This document shows positions 1 to 6,396 of a stretch of DNA of 10,830 bases, piece by piece. The position numbers and the translations under genes are program-made. Within the stretch, counting starts at the first letter, position 1. Every line of letters starts with the position of its first letter. The notes under the pieces were generated by a model, which had not been told where the DNA came from, made no database searches, and worked only from the letters and a program-made list of their open reading frames with translations. The stretch is from the NCBI GenBank assembly GCA_015680635.1, contig JAABOA010000129.1, forward strand, positions 12,736-23,565. The letters are read 5' to 3'. This DNA comes from Lunasporangiospora selenospora. Taxonomy: Eukaryota > Mortierellomycota > Mortierellomycetes > Mortierellales > Mortierellaceae.

Positions 1-325
1 GACCAGTCACGTACGCTTCCAGAAGGCAATGTCTGGAACTTGAGCATATACGACAACCCAAAGACTCTCAGTAAAGGGTCTGGCTAGGCTAAAGGGAGGT
101 CAAAACGACTAATTTAACTGCTTGCTTGAGGATAGAAGATAATGAAAGAAGAGGTTCCTCATAGGAAAAGAAAAAGAAAAAGAAAAAAAATACGGGACTA
201 TCAGACGGAGATCTGAAGCACTAGACCATTTGCATTTACATGGGACCACTTGTTGACCTTCGACAAAGATTCAACAACGCCAAGATTTGCTTGAGAAATA
301 ATGGTCTAATGAGGCAGGGAAGTAT
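1..325. other. Unassigned flank, A-rich tract
   Basis: I see no gene here. The stretch has an A-rich low-complexity tract at about 161-189, built from repeats of roughly AAAAAG, and no long open frame in any direction. The last part (about 275-325) may continue the homology of the element fragment that follows, since it shares a short CGCC-AGATTT-GC stretch with the minus strand near 2860-2875, but the match is too weak to set a boundary. Confidence 0.5.
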
Positions 326-424
326 TATCCTTTAGTCGAAGGCTAATACAGTGTATAAAAGCGAAAAGGGGACAAAGGCAAAGAAAGGCTTGAAAGCATC
401 AAAGAGGCTGTATATTTTTGCCAA
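326..424 (+). repeat. Fragment of element A, inverted relative to the other copies
   Basis: Read on the plus strand this segment matches the reverse complement of about 2699-2803. Both share TATCCTTT, then a GTAGGC/GAAGGC-like stretch, TGTATA, GGACAAAG, GAAAGGCTT-GAAAGCATC, a TATA stretch and TTTGC-AA in the same order, with small gaps. The frame following the TAA at 356-358 stays open for about 58 codons but has no convincing start, so I read it as a remnant. Together with the copy at 2355-2815 it forms a widely spaced inverted repeat flanking the first tandem unit. The identity of the element is unknown. Confidence 0.6.
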
Positions 425-574
425 TACCAGCTTTCAAACGGCTATTTTAACCATGAATTGGCGAGAATAATGCCAACAAAAAAAAGTAAGCATCAACAAC
501 ATTCACTCATGGGCTGTATTTTTTCCCATTCTCATATTTGACTGGATACCCCAGAGTCGATTTCCACTAGAAGA

Positions 575-593
575 GCTGTACAACAAACACAGC
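575..593 (+). promoter_or_regulatory. Shortened copy of the promoter palindrome, unit 1
   Basis: This is the unit 1 counterpart of the 25-bp palindrome at 3005-3029 and 4488-4512. It keeps GCTGT on the left and ACAAACACAGC on the right, but the middle is about 6 bases shorter, so dyad symmetry is largely lost. It sits about 165 bases before the first in-frame ATG. If the palindrome binds a dimeric regulator, unit 1 is expected to have lost or weakened that site. Confidence 0.4.
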
Positions 594-672
594 GTAGGCT
601 ATGCAAAAAAGCGTGATGCAGATGGCAAGAGAGCATGACCCACACTTGGGGGAAAAAAGCCTTCCGCCAGCA

Positions 673-681
673 TTTAAAAAA
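673..681 (+). promoter_or_regulatory. TATA-like box of unit 1
   Basis: The TTTAAAAAA stretch sits directly before AGGTACTGG and aligns with the clear TATA box of unit 2 (before AGGTCTTGG). A conserved leader, TCCTTTATCTTGTCTACTTC, follows at about 716-735 and is also present in units 2 and 3, which supports this as a common core promoter and 5' UTR. The box has drifted from TATAAAAA. Confidence 0.4.
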
Positions 682-728
682 AGGTACTGGTTTGCTTGGA
701 CCTTGATCAATCTTCTCCTTTATCTTGT

Positions 729-872
729 CTACTTCAAATTCTCTCACTCCAATCGACCATGAATCAACTTGATATTCTCTCACGCCAATCGACCATGAAT
801 CAACTTGATATTCTCTCACGCCAATCGACCATGAATCGACTTGATATTCTCTCAAGTCAATTGACTGTGGAT
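729..872 (+). repeat. Four-copy 36-bp minisatellite carrying the start codon
   Basis: Four head-to-tail copies lie at 729-764, 765-800, 801-836 and 837-872. Each contains CTTGATATTCTCTCACGCC or a variant, then AATCGACC and a codon at offset 31-33. That codon is ATG in copies 1-3 (759, 795, 831) and GTG in copy 4 (867). The unit length is a multiple of three, so all four codons share one frame. The first copy corresponds to ordinary 5' UTR in units 2 and 3, so the expansion copied leader sequence together with the start codon and its context. Confidence 0.9.
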
Positions 873-1571
873 CTACCTCCACTTCTCTTCCGTGCTCTCC
901 ACAACCCGTACGAATCCAATGTTAAATCCAATGGGATTCGTTCAACTTGGCCATGGGCTGAAAATTCGGTCAAGTCTCATATTGAAAGAGGGGGCTTTGA
1001 TGTACCCATGAGATCTCAGTTCATTTCAACAACGAAGAGCTTGCAGTTGGCTCTCAAGTGGGTTGATAAATACGAGTCAACCCTAGCCATTATCTTTGTT
1101 GGCATTCTTGACCCTTCTACCAAACCTATCGACCTATCCAATGAACACCTATCCAACAACTTCTCCTTGACCTCGCCATACAATATCTATGTCCGCCAAC
1201 ACAGAGAAGTACTGATTTCACAGCAAATCAGTCCTTGGGCGATTCAAGCATATTCATACAGCGAGCTGATAGGGATCGCCAGGACAGGCCATCTCCCACA
1301 ACCCGAACCAAGGCTGTCGGCCAGTAGCCAAAGCGAATTCCTTGATGCAGTGAGATACTACTTCTACAATCGCTATCCTAATAACTTTTGCGGTTGGCAG
1401 GGACCTTTCTATAATTGTCTTCAGAACGGACAGCCGGTAAAAACGGAAGGATGTTTCTATTTGAATTACAGTCTATTTGTATGTCTGTACTGCAGTAAGA
1501 GAGGGCATTTGATAGAAGATTGTTTACTCTACCAATGCTGGTGTTCTTGGAACCAACGCAGGTCCTGTTGA
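759..1571 (+). CDS. ART-fold-like (DUF7587-type) protein with C-terminal CCHC zinc knuckle, tandem unit 1
   Basis: The product is 270 residues if translation starts at the first ATG in GACCATGA context; in-frame ATGs at 795 and 831 would give 258 or 246. Residues 1-36 are the 12-residue minisatellite (MNQLDILSRQST and variants). The core runs from about 41 to 170: Arg45 in LFRALH, His74 in SHIERGGF, Ser90-Thr-Thr in QFISTTKSL, and Glu150 in HREVLI followed by ISPWAI. This order resembles the R-S-E layout of ADP-ribosyltransferase-fold proteins and the fungal DUF7587 pattern; catalytic activity is inference. Near the end, Cys242, Cys245, His250 and Cys255 form a CX2CX4HX4C zinc knuckle. The proximal knuckle seen in units 2 and 3 is degraded here (about residues 205-220). 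No signal peptide or membrane segment is visible, so the protein is probably intracellular. No intron is needed. I judge it probably a real gene, though it sits among decaying relatives. Confidence 0.72.
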   Translation: MNQLDILSRQSTMNQLDILSRQSTMNRLDILSSQLTVDLPPLLFRALHNPYESNVKSNGIRSTWPWAENSVKSHIERGGFDVPMRSQFISTTKSLQLALKWVDKYESTLAIIFVGILDPSTKPIDLSNEHLSNNFSLTSPYNIYVRQHREVLISQQISPWAIQAYSYSELIGIARTGHLPQPEPRLSASSQSEFLDAVRYYFYNRYPNNFCGWQGPFYNCLQNGQPVKTEGCFYLNYSLFVCLYCSKRGHLIEDCLLYQCWCSWNQRRSC

Positions 1572-1730
1572 AGGCTATAGTCACAAGTATTATGGGTGCG
1601 ATACAAGAACATGTATTGGGACTGGTGGGCCTGTATGCGGGCACCGGCGAAAACGACCATGATACTCGCGGCTGTGAAAAGCTATGCTCCTTGGTGTAGG
1701 AGCCATAAGACATCTTTTGATACACCTTAC
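1572..1730 (+). pseudogene. Remnant of a further zinc-knuckle segment downstream of the unit 1 stop
   Basis: After the TGA at 1569-1571 the sequence still aligns with the region after the equivalent stop in unit 3. A reading with GGPVCGH (Cys at 1636-1638) can be followed in one frame. The matching half, with NDHDTRGC, is in another frame, implying a small deletion of about two bases near 1645-1655 relative to unit 3. The unit 3 counterpart reads CEHC-x4-H, so this was once a CCHC-like motif. Whether the ancestor read through into this part, or the stop is original, cannot be told from one locus. Confidence 0.5.
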
Positions 1731-1735
1731 TGTCA

Positions 1736-2012
1736 CAACAAATAGCAACTGAAAAAAAATAAAATGAAGAAGAGCTCAATGAGTGCTTGGTTTTTTTTTT
1801 TTTTTTTTTGGAACAGCCTTCTTTTATGATTGGAAACCGGATCGTCAAATGTCACTATCAGTAACACCAGTTCTTGTAAAGGGTTAAATCTCGTTCTCTG
1901 GCGATGAGCATCTCACAGGTTTCTTGTCTACAATGAGTGTCCCATGCGGAAGTAGATGTATAGAATTCTAGAGTACTTTCAAGTCGATAATCAGACCGCC
2001 GTGAAGGTCACA
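1736..2012 (+). repeat. Conserved 3' flank module, unit 1 copy
   Basis: This segment is repeated after units 2 (4020-4300) and 3 (5441-5710). Common landmarks are an A-rich AAATA stretch, a GGAA-C block, GATTGGAAACCGG-like sequence, a CTCTGGCGATGAG-like block, CTACAATGAGT-TCC-AT, and GTCGATAATCAG with GTGAAG at the end. Here it contains a poly(A) signal AATAAA (1758-1763) and a run of 19 T (1791-1809). I read it as duplicated 3' UTR and downstream sequence. No protein frame is preserved across the copies. Confidence 0.7.
1758..1763 (+). terminator. Poly(A) signal, unit 1
   Basis: A perfect AATAAA lies 187 bases after the unit 1 stop codon. Unit 3 has the same signal at the equivalent place (5447-5452), within the conserved 3' module, which supports its being the transcript end region of this gene family. 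Confidence 0.55.
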
Positions 2013-2354
2013 AGCATTGTTCCTGTTGCAGCCCAAATTCTTCAAGTCGGGGCACAATCTACACTCTTCAGTAAGCGAATTGGACTGTTAGTACGATGGC
2101 TGTATATGTTCTCCATTGTGTCTCCATGTTGACTGGCACCGTTGTCCTTTGTACCTGATAGAATTGAACTACAGCAACAGATACCTGTGAGGACTTGGCT
2201 AATACATGGATCTGCCCTCCCCCTACCACCCCCACACCATCCATTCACCTGGGAAGTGATAAAGATAACCCTTTATTGTACCTTTTTCTCTTGAATAGAG
2301 GTGGCCATGGGTGACCCAATAGCCTCAGTGGATGGAGTTGTGGGTTGAGGATAA
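2013..2354. other. Intergenic stretch, no gene seen
   Basis: I find no supported gene. There is a short minus-strand frame at 2042-2248 without recognisable features. CCCATGGCCACCT at about 2303-2315 (read on the minus strand, just past the element A frames) resembles GCCATGGCCACTT read on the minus strand at about 6056-6068, so element A may extend to about 2280. Confidence 0.4.
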
Positions 2355-2815
2355 CTAGGAGGCACTGACCACGACAAATTTCTCATCCAATGCTATCATC
2401 GGCAGAACGGGTTTCGATGGAAAAGTCGAGAACATCCTCATCAGCAGGTTAAGAATTGAATAGCAAGATAAAACAAGAATGGTCACGGTATCTCGATTAT
2501 GAAGGGTGTGGGTATAACCCTCCAGATACCAATGGGAAGTAACAGCGGATCTCTTTGGCGATGACATGAATTCAAAAGGTATCGATCAAGAGACCCGTTT
2601 AGATCTCCTGTGATACACTTGAGGTTTAAAGTGCGTTTTGAGAGCAATCGCCAAGTCATCCCAAAGGTGAAGCATGGGTTGCAATTGGTACTACTTTCTT
2701 CGCAAACCTGTATAACCCGCGATGCTTTCAAAGCCTTTCTTTCACTTTCTCTTTGTCCTCCATGACATTTGTATACATAGAGTTTGCCTACAAGCAAAGG
2801 ATAGCGAGATATCAT
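2355..2815 (-). repeat. Element A, main copy (degenerate coding remnant)
   Basis: Two overlapping minus-strand frames cover this stretch: one starting with ATG at 2815 (110 residues, ending 2483) and one from 2567 (70 residues, ending 2355). The second shares residues with a minus-strand reading at about 6160-6080: SSPKRSAVTS and LEGYTHTLH here against SSLKGSTVSS and MEGYSHALY there. The upstream part, about 2699-2803, matches the plus strand at 326-424. This suggests an old protein-coding element or gene now broken by at least one frameshift. I do not recognise the protein family. It has no zinc-knuckle or R-S-E pattern, so it is not a degraded copy of the tandem gene. Confidence 0.5.
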
Positions 2816-3004
2816 TCCTATCCTAGGAGACTACATTTTCCCCAGGTAGAGCTTAGGATTGCTAAATCTCGGGCGATGAGTCAATAAATAATCTCAAAGT
2901 TTGGGCTTCAGTATCGACAACAGCAACATTCACCCATCACCTGTGTTCTTGTTCACTCTCTCACATCTGTAGTGGATATTCTAGAGCTAGCTTCTCTTAG
3001 GAGA

Positions 3005-3029
3005 GCTGTGTTGGTGCCACAAACACAGC
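3005..3029 (+). promoter_or_regulatory. Promoter palindrome, unit 2
   Basis: The arms GCTGTGTT and AACACAGC are separated by GGTGCCACA. Of the 12 base pairs around the centre at 3017, 11 are complementary; only 3013/3021 mismatch. It lies about 145 bases before the TATA box and 216 before the ATG. A same-length copy with one extra arm mismatch lies in front of unit 3. The size and symmetry suit an operator for a dimeric transcription factor; the factor is not identifiable. Confidence 0.5.
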
Positions 3030-3173
3030 AGAGTCGAATCCGCCTCCCTATTTTCATGCAGCAAACAGAACACATGCTATGCATGCTTGTGTGATGCAAA
3101 GGCAAGAAGATCCTGCTAGCATGACCTCCACTTTTTCCTCACCCTCGGGAAAAAAAAGATTTGCCACCAACAT

Positions 3174-3181
3174 TATAAAAA
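3174..3181 (+). promoter_or_regulatory. TATA box, unit 2
   Basis: TATAAAAA followed by GGTCTTGG, 71 bases before the start codon. A start site about 30 bases downstream would leave a leader of roughly 35-45 bases containing the conserved CTCCTTTATCTTATCCACCTC block. Confidence 0.65.
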
Positions 3182-3244
3182 GGTCTTGGTTTACTACTTG
3201 GATCTTTATCCATTCTCTACTCCTTTATCTTATCCACCTCAACC

Positions 3245-3814
3245 ATGGCTCAAATTCTCTTCCGTGCCCTTCATGACCAGCATGAGCCCAATGTTGAAAC
3301 GAATGGGATCCATTCAACTTGTCCAGACGCTGGAAATCCGATCATTTCTCATATTGAAAGAGGAGGCTTTTATGAACCCATGAGATCTCAGTTCATTTCA
3401 ACAACGAAAAGTTTGCAGCAGGCTCTCAAATGGGTTGAGGAAAAAAAGTCAACCCTAGCCGTCATTTTTGTTCAAAGCCTCGATCCTAACAAACTTATCG
3501 ATCTATCCGGTGGCCACCCTGACTTGGACGAGGACCACAACCGCTTTGTCAAATATCACCAAGAAGTGCTGATTCTTCAACACATCGAACCCCAGGCTAT
3601 CCGAACATATTCATACGACAATCTGCAAGAAATCGGTAGATTTCTGACTTTCGAACAATGGTCGCCTACGGGCGAGGGTAGATGGCTATTTGATCCAGTG
3701 AGATACCACTTCCGCTCTCATTGCTCTTACCCTACCTGTGGCCGGCATGGACCATCTCATTATTGCCTTGAGGAACGCAGGCTGATACCACCGAATAGCT
3801 CCATTAGAGTCTAG
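3245..3814 (+). CDS. ART-fold-like (DUF7587-type) protein, shortened C-terminus, tandem unit 2
   Basis: The start is an ATG in a strong context (CAACCATGG) directly after the conserved leader, giving 189 residues. The R-S-E-like pattern is complete: Arg7 in LFRALH, His36 in SHIERGGF, Ser52-Thr-Thr in QFISTTKSL, and Glu107 in HQEVLI followed by the IEPQAI segment. A proximal zinc-knuckle-like cluster follows: Cys160, Cys165, His172 and Cys174 in HCSYPTCGRHGPSHYC, with His168 as an alternative ligand. The protein ends soon after at a TAG, so the distal CCHC knuckle of unit 1 is missing; a damaged relic lies downstream. No signal peptide or membrane segment is seen. The promoter is the best preserved of the three units. 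Function as an ADP-ribosyltransferase is inferred from layout only. Confidence 0.7.
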   Translation: MAQILFRALHDQHEPNVETNGIHSTCPDAGNPIISHIERGGFYEPMRSQFISTTKSLQQALKWVEEKKSTLAVIFVQSLDPNKLIDLSGGHPDLDEDHNRFVKYHQEVLILQHIEPQAIRTYSYDNLQEIGRFLTFEQWSPTGEGRWLFDPVRYHFRSHCSYPTCGRHGPSHYCLEERRLIPPNSSIRV

Positions 3815-3925
3815 GATACCTGGCAAAATATTCCTAGCTTTACAAGGAGCTTGGGCATCCCTCATACACCTTCAGCGCTGGAATTTAGTGAACAGATGCA
3901 GGCTTCAGTGTAACTTCTGCGCTTT
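3815..3925 (+). pseudogene. Decayed distal zinc-knuckle segment of unit 2
   Basis: Beyond the unit 2 stop, GGAGCTTGGGCATC, CTTCAGCGCTGGAATTTA and GAACAGATGCAGG align with the distal knuckle region of unit 3 (GAAGTATGGGCATC, CTTCCAACGCTGGAATTTA, GAACGAACGCAGG). The cysteine codons are gone and gaps break the frame, so unit 2 once carried the same C-terminal knuckle and lost it. Confidence 0.6.
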
Positions 3926-4019
3926 AGTCACGTTTTAGCATAACGGATGGATTTATTAAAGGCTGGGGTCTGATGACTTGGAAGAGCGTTGCTTTCTGCG
4001 ACTCCAAATGAGTACTATA

Positions 4020-4300
4020 GCAAGCAAATAGAAAAATTAAACCCAATGGCCGCCAAACTGGTTTTGAAACATCTCTTCTCTCGTGGTTGGAAACTGGTCG
4101 TTGGGTGTCGTTTGCCATCAGTTCTAAAAAATGGGAGGGAGTCGGATTTCTTTCTCTGGAGATGAGGTTTCGAGATATTTGCAGGGCTGGACCGCCGCTG
4201 TTTATACAGGTATCTTGACTATAATGAGTATCCTATATGGAAGCAGTTGCATTATATCCTAGTGTACCTCCGGGCCGATAATCGGAACGCTGTAAAGATA
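4020..4300 (+). repeat. Conserved 3' flank module, unit 2 copy
   Basis: It aligns with 1736-2012 and 5441-5710 through AAATAGAAAAATTAA, GAAACATCTCTTCTC, GGTTGGAAACTGG, CTCTGGAGATGAGG, TTGACTATAATGAGTATCC, and GTACCTCCGGGCCGATAATC near the end. A perfect AATAAA is absent; the equivalent position reads AATAGAAA, so poly(A) signalling may be weaker in this copy. CCGATAATCGG (about 4274-4284) forms a short hairpin-capable palindrome found only here. Confidence 0.7.
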
Positions 4301-4487
4301 ATACACCTTTTCTTCATCTCGCACCTCTTTTCTTTTTGAGAACTAGACTTGGATTGAAATACCAAATAGCCCATTAATGAATATTATTGTTACCAGTAGC
4401 AATAACAATATTCACTCGCCTTTGGGCTGTGTTCCTGCTCACTCACCCACTTCTAAGGACACTCCAGACTCTGATTCCACCAGCAGA

Positions 4488-4512
4488 GCTCTGTTGGTAT
4501 CACAAACACAGC
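4488..4512 (+). promoter_or_regulatory. Promoter palindrome, unit 3
   Basis: This is the same 25-bp layout as in unit 2, with left arm GCTCTGTT and right arm AACACAGC around GGTATCACA. One arm base (4491) and two central positions break symmetry. It lies 145 bases before the unit 3 ATG. The right arm with CACAAACACAGC is identical to unit 2, while the left arm is drifting, as expected in front of a dead gene. Confidence 0.4.
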
Positions 4513-4556
4513 ATAGAATTTTCCTAGCATTACCACAGCTTTGTCCTCATCCTCGG

Positions 4557-4574
4557 ATAAATAAAAGGTATAAA
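4557..4574 (+). promoter_or_regulatory. TATA-box region, unit 3
   Basis: ATAAATAAAAGG is followed by TATAAAC. Compared with unit 2, a short stretch seems inserted between AAAAGG and TCTTG, giving two possible TATA boxes. The leader that follows (CTCCTTTATCTTGTCTACTTC) matches unit 1 closely. Confidence 0.4.
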
Positions 4575-4657
4575 CAACGGTCTTGATTCACTTCTCGGAT
4601 CTTTTATCCTCTACTCCTTTATCTTGTCTACTTCAGATTCTACTACCTCAATCAACT

Positions 4658-5430
4658 ATGGTTCAGCTTTGGCTTCTCATCCGTGCTCTTCACGACAGGT
4701 ATGAACGCGATGTTACTACCCCAGGCTAAGAATGGTGTCTAGTCTCATGTTGAAAGAGTTTCTAATGTCTACATGGAATCTCAGTTCATCTCCGTTACAA
4801 AAAGTTTGCAACAGGCACTCAAGTGGGTTGATGAACGAAAGTCAACCCTGGCCATCATCTTTCTAAATGGACTCGACTATACTATGTATATCGGTCTATC
4901 CAGTCGTCGCTCATCCTTGACCGAAGCTTACAATCGCCAAGTCAGACTTCATCCACAGCACATCAGTCCTAAGTCGATCCGAATTTGTTTTTACGACGAG
5001 GTGGAAAAAGTGGTCGGTAGAGACATGTTACCGAGTTTCGTACAAAGATTATCCGTGGATAGTCTTGGCGAGCTCCTTGGTGCAATGTGATACTACTTCC
5101 GTTTTCATTGCCCTCACCTTCACTGTGACCGGTATGGACCGTCTCACTATTGCCTTGCGGAGGGCAAGGAGGTATCAATGAATACACCCTTTTCCACTAC
5201 AATCTAACTGAATGCAGACACTGTGAGAAGTATGGGCATCTCATCGGCGACTGTGTGCACTTCCAACGCTGGAATTTACAGAACGAACGCAGGTCTTGGT
5301 GTTAGCGACAGTGAAAACTACGGCCACGAGTGAGACTGGTGGACCTGGGTGTGAACACTGTAGGGATCTCAACCATGATACCCATGGCTATCAAAGTCTT
5401 TACGACTTGTTACAGGGGCCATAAATTTCT
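4658..5430 (+). pseudogene. Broken ART-fold-like zinc-knuckle gene, tandem unit 3
   Basis: The ATG at 4658 aligns base for base with the degenerate GTG (867) of unit 1, and the Arg codon (4682-4684, IRALH) is present. The frame ends at TAA 4727-4729, where about 27 bases are missing relative to unit 2. The homologous frame resumes shifted, with a second nonsense codon TAG at 4740-4742 opposite a Lys codon of unit 1. It is then open through QFISVTKSL to TGA 5088-5090, opposite an Arg codon (AGA) in unit 2. The segment with the conserved Glu (HREVLI in unit 1) is deleted in frame. After the TGA the proximal knuckle (HCPHLHCDRYGPSHYC) and, after a further frameshift, an intact distal knuckle can be read: Cys 5213, Cys 5222, His 5237, Cys 5252. 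That frame stops at TAG 5303-5305. A third CCHC-like motif at 5350-5391 has Tyr in place of the last Cys. The gene is clearly dead, but it preserves the fullest record of the ancestral C-terminus. Confidence 0.85.
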
Positions 5431-5440
5431 GCCGCTGTGA

Positions 5441-5710
5441 CAACTAAATAAAAAAATTAACAGCGATGTGCCTAATTGATTTTTTTTGGAAGCATCTCTC
5501 TCTCTCTCTCTCCTCTCATAATTCATAATTAGAAGCAGGATTGTCGAATATCGATATCAGTAGCATCGGCTCCGAAAAAAAGGTAGATTCTTTGCTCTGT
5601 TGAAGAGGTATTTGCTTAGAGGCTTCTAGACTATGAGTATCCAAGGTAGATGTGGATGTGTAGTACTCTAAAGAACCTCCAGGTCAACTATCAGGTTGTT
5701 GTGAAGGCCA
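5441..5710 (+). repeat. Conserved 3' flank module, unit 3 copy
   Basis: It aligns with 1736-2012 and 4020-4300. It contains AATAAA (5447-5452) and a run of CT dinucleotides at about 5494-5510, where unit 2 has only CATCTCTTCTCTC, so a microsatellite has grown out of the duplicated sequence. It ends with CAGGTCAACTATCAGG and GTGAAGGCC, equivalent to GTCGATAATCAG and GTGAAGGTC in unit 1. Confidence 0.65.
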
Positions 5711-5829
5711 GAGATTTTTCTTTCCCATCGATCTTTTTTTTATCGTTTTGATCTGGACTCAAACTGAATTGAAAAACAATGACAAACATACTGAAAGTCA
5801 GGCTTGGGTCCGATTATGAGGTAATTTAC
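5711..5829. other. Spacer between unit 3 and element A second copy
   Basis: T-rich sequence (a run of T at about 5737-5745) with no frame or motif that I can support. Confidence 0.4.
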
Positions 5830-6335
5830 CTCTTTGTATTCAAATCCAATACGTCCACTCGCACTGTGAAAATGTGAAGCAATCTCAATGTCGTACCCTT
5901 CTCTATTGACACAGTGGCCCCAGAAAATGAACTAGAGGTCCTCTGCATTTCCACTTTTATTTTCAAAGTACAAAGTGACATTGCCGATTGGGTTACGATA
6001 GCAACACTGAGAGCATATTCAATAGCTGTTTTGATATCCATCATCGATATAAACAAGTGGCCATGGCGTTTTAGCCATAGAGAGCGTGGGAATACCCCTC
6101 CATGCAGGAGGAGACGGTTGACCCCTTTAGCGATGACTTGGACTCAAAGGTGATGATCGAGAACCCCTATTCAGAATTTGGAAATCTAATTAAAGGATTC
6201 GTTTCCCATGGTATCACATTAGTAAGGTGTATCTTTGTCTTCTAGCCTTTTCCCATGACACAGGAATAGATAGGCAAAATTCCACAGGAAAATTGCGTGC
6301 TGAATTGGAGGAATATTTGATCAGCCAAGGATAAT
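5830..6335 (-). repeat. Element A, second copy (degenerate)
   Basis: On the minus strand about 6160-6080 aligns with about 2590-2503 of the main copy (AAGTCATCGCTAAAGGGGTC and GAGGGGTATTCCCACGCTCT here). Upstream at about 6260-6290, TGTCATGGGAAAAGGC and GAAGACAAAG resemble TGTCATGGAGGACAAAG there. A 76-residue minus-strand frame (6056-5826) lies at the far end but is not clearly matched in the main copy. Stop codons interrupt the conserved frame (for example after HALYG), so this is a relic. Confidence 0.5.
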
Positions 6336-6356
6336 AAAAAAGACATGCCTTTTTTT

Positions 6357-6379
6357 TTTATTTTTTATTTTTTTTTATT
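6357..6379 (-). terminator. Poly(A) signals of the MATE gene
   Basis: On the minus strand, three AATAAA hexamers follow the TAG stop at 6397-6399. They lie at 6374-6379, 6364-6369 and 6357-6362 within an A-rich stretch. The first is only about 17 bases past the stop, so the 3' UTR may be very short. Confidence 0.55.
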
Positions 6380-6396
6380 CGGGAGCGTCCATGTTT

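Noticed and set aside
532-882. Minus-strand frame with repeated REYQVDSWSIGV peptide
   Set aside because: It is the antisense reading of the 36-bp minisatellite in unit 1; the plus strand has the promoter, start codons and homologous domain.
1791-1809. Poly-T run as a retroposon tail
   Set aside because: A 3' poly-A tail in the antisense direction was considered, but no target-site duplication or retroposed body adjoins it, and poly-T/A runs occur repeatedly in this window.
1378-1848. 156-residue minus-strand frame with Lys and Ser runs
   Set aside because: It is antisense to the unit 1 C-terminus and its poly-Lys comes from the poly-T tract. The same frame is not maintained in units 2 and 3.
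540-5710. Possible CRISPR-like or phage-type repeat array
   Set aside because: The repeats are whole gene units with TATA boxes and poly(A) signals, and a contiguous minisatellite without spacers. Nothing prokaryotic is present.
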